Assembly: GCA_937890875.1 (NCBI GenBank)
Contig: CALAEB010000272.1
Span: 1 to 6,182 of the forward strand
DNA from: an uncultured Anaerolineaceae bacterium
GTDB lineage: Bacteria; Chloroflexota; Anaerolineae; Anaerolineales; Anaerolineaceae
Reading direction: 5' to 3'
DNA: 6,182 nt
Below the pieces are notes generated by a model. That model had not been told where the DNA came from, did no database searches, and saw only the letters and a list, made by a program, of their open reading frames with translations. Position numbers and translations under genes: made by a program. Positions 6,031-6,182 of this stretch are shown in pieces. Every line of letters begins with the position of its first letter. The stretch's first letter is position 1.

Positions 6031-6066
6031 GGGAGAGGCTGTTCAAACAACCTGACAACCCCTCCC
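6031..6066 (-). other. Hairpin just after the upstream partial gene
   Basis: Arms GGGAGAGG (6031-6038) and CCCCTCCC (6059-6066) pair over 8 bp. The one irregular position is a G-U wobble in minus-strand RNA and an A-C mismatch on the plus strand, pointing to a minus-strand transcript. It lies 29 bases after the stop of the partial gene. An overlapping inner stem (AGGTTGT with ACAGCCT on the minus strand) could compete with it. The stem is followed by A-runs instead of U-runs, so it is not a normal intrinsic terminator. Past it, the region down to 5868 shows no convincing promoter. Confidence 0.4.
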
Positions 6067-6095
6067 ATCGATACTTTACAAAGGAAACTTACGAT

Positions 6096-6182
6096 TTATT
6101 CGACGGAGCGTTCCTGACCTTCGGGGAGGATATCCCATTTATTGAAGGTCTCTTTACCGCCCGCGACAGAGAAGGTACGTTC
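6096..6182 (-). CDS. C-terminal end of an unrecognised protein (5' part outside window)
   Basis: The last 28 codons of a minus-strand gene run from the window edge to the TAA at 6096-6098. The residues read ERTFSVAGGKETFNKWDILPEGQERSVE, shown here only to describe composition: a mixed-charge, soluble-looking tail with no membrane segment. A second minus-strand frame is also open across this short stretch, but its Ser/Arg/Pro content is less protein-like, and the frame given is followed at a sensible distance by a hairpin. The 441-base gap to dppB argues against a tight operon. I cannot assign a family. A binding protein of the same transporter is possible by position only. Confidence 0.5.
   Translation of the reverse strand, partial: ERTFSVAGGKETFNKWDILPEGQERSVE

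Noticed and set aside
1..6182. CRISPR array, tRNA, rRNA, transposase, toxin-antitoxin or defence genes
   Set aside because: I saw no regularly spaced repeats, cloverleaf or matching protein family. The recognised genes account for most of the window.

Overview
This looks like a stretch of bacterial chromosome with a roughly balanced GC content. The most likely source is an anaerobic member of Chloroflexota (Anaerolineae-like). That assignment is inference from protein style: a glutamate dehydrogenase of the variant with an insert after the Rossmann glycine loop, and a long peptide-type binding lipoprotein with a linker and a paired-cysteine insert. No rRNA or other marker gene is present to settle it.

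Layout. (1) Positions 1-724, plus strand: the C-terminal 240 residues of a Glu/Leu/Phe/Val dehydrogenase, cut off by the window edge. (2) Positions 725-1010: a convergent intergenic region holding a minus-strand Rho-independent terminator (744-782) and a strong hairpin (799-838) that pairs better as plus-strand RNA. (3) Positions 1011-1244, minus: a small PspC-domain membrane protein. (4) Positions 1328-3343, minus: a 671-residue substrate-binding lipoprotein of the peptide/nickel ABC family, with its own near-consensus promoter (3368-3396). (5) Positions 3398-3524: a compact nested inverted repeat that contains the dppC terminator. It is flanked by ACAGGC direct repeats and fits exactly between the dppC stop and the next promoter. 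(6) Positions 3525-4565 and 4599-5654, minus: two DppC- and DppB-type permeases in one operon. (7) Positions 5655-6095: a 441-base AT-rich region with a possible small CxxC-containing reading frame that ends 3 bases before dppB, several short repeats and a hairpin, but no clear promoter. (8) Positions 6096-6182, minus: the last 28 codons of an unrecognised gene.

The two permeases would form the membrane channel of an oligopeptide/dipeptide-type importer, and the downstream lipoprotein is a plausible extracytoplasmic receptor for it. A strong terminator and a separate promoter split receptor from permeases into two transcription units. No ATP-binding subunits lie within the window. PspC follows the receptor gene and may share its transcript, which would end at the 744-782 terminator.

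I found no CRISPR array, tRNA, transposase, phage gene, defence system or clearly new multi-gene system. The best leads are non-coding: the possible mini-transposon carrying the terminator, the recurring CAGCAATTC inverted pairs, the palindrome over the receptor promoter and the odd reading frame ahead of dppB.
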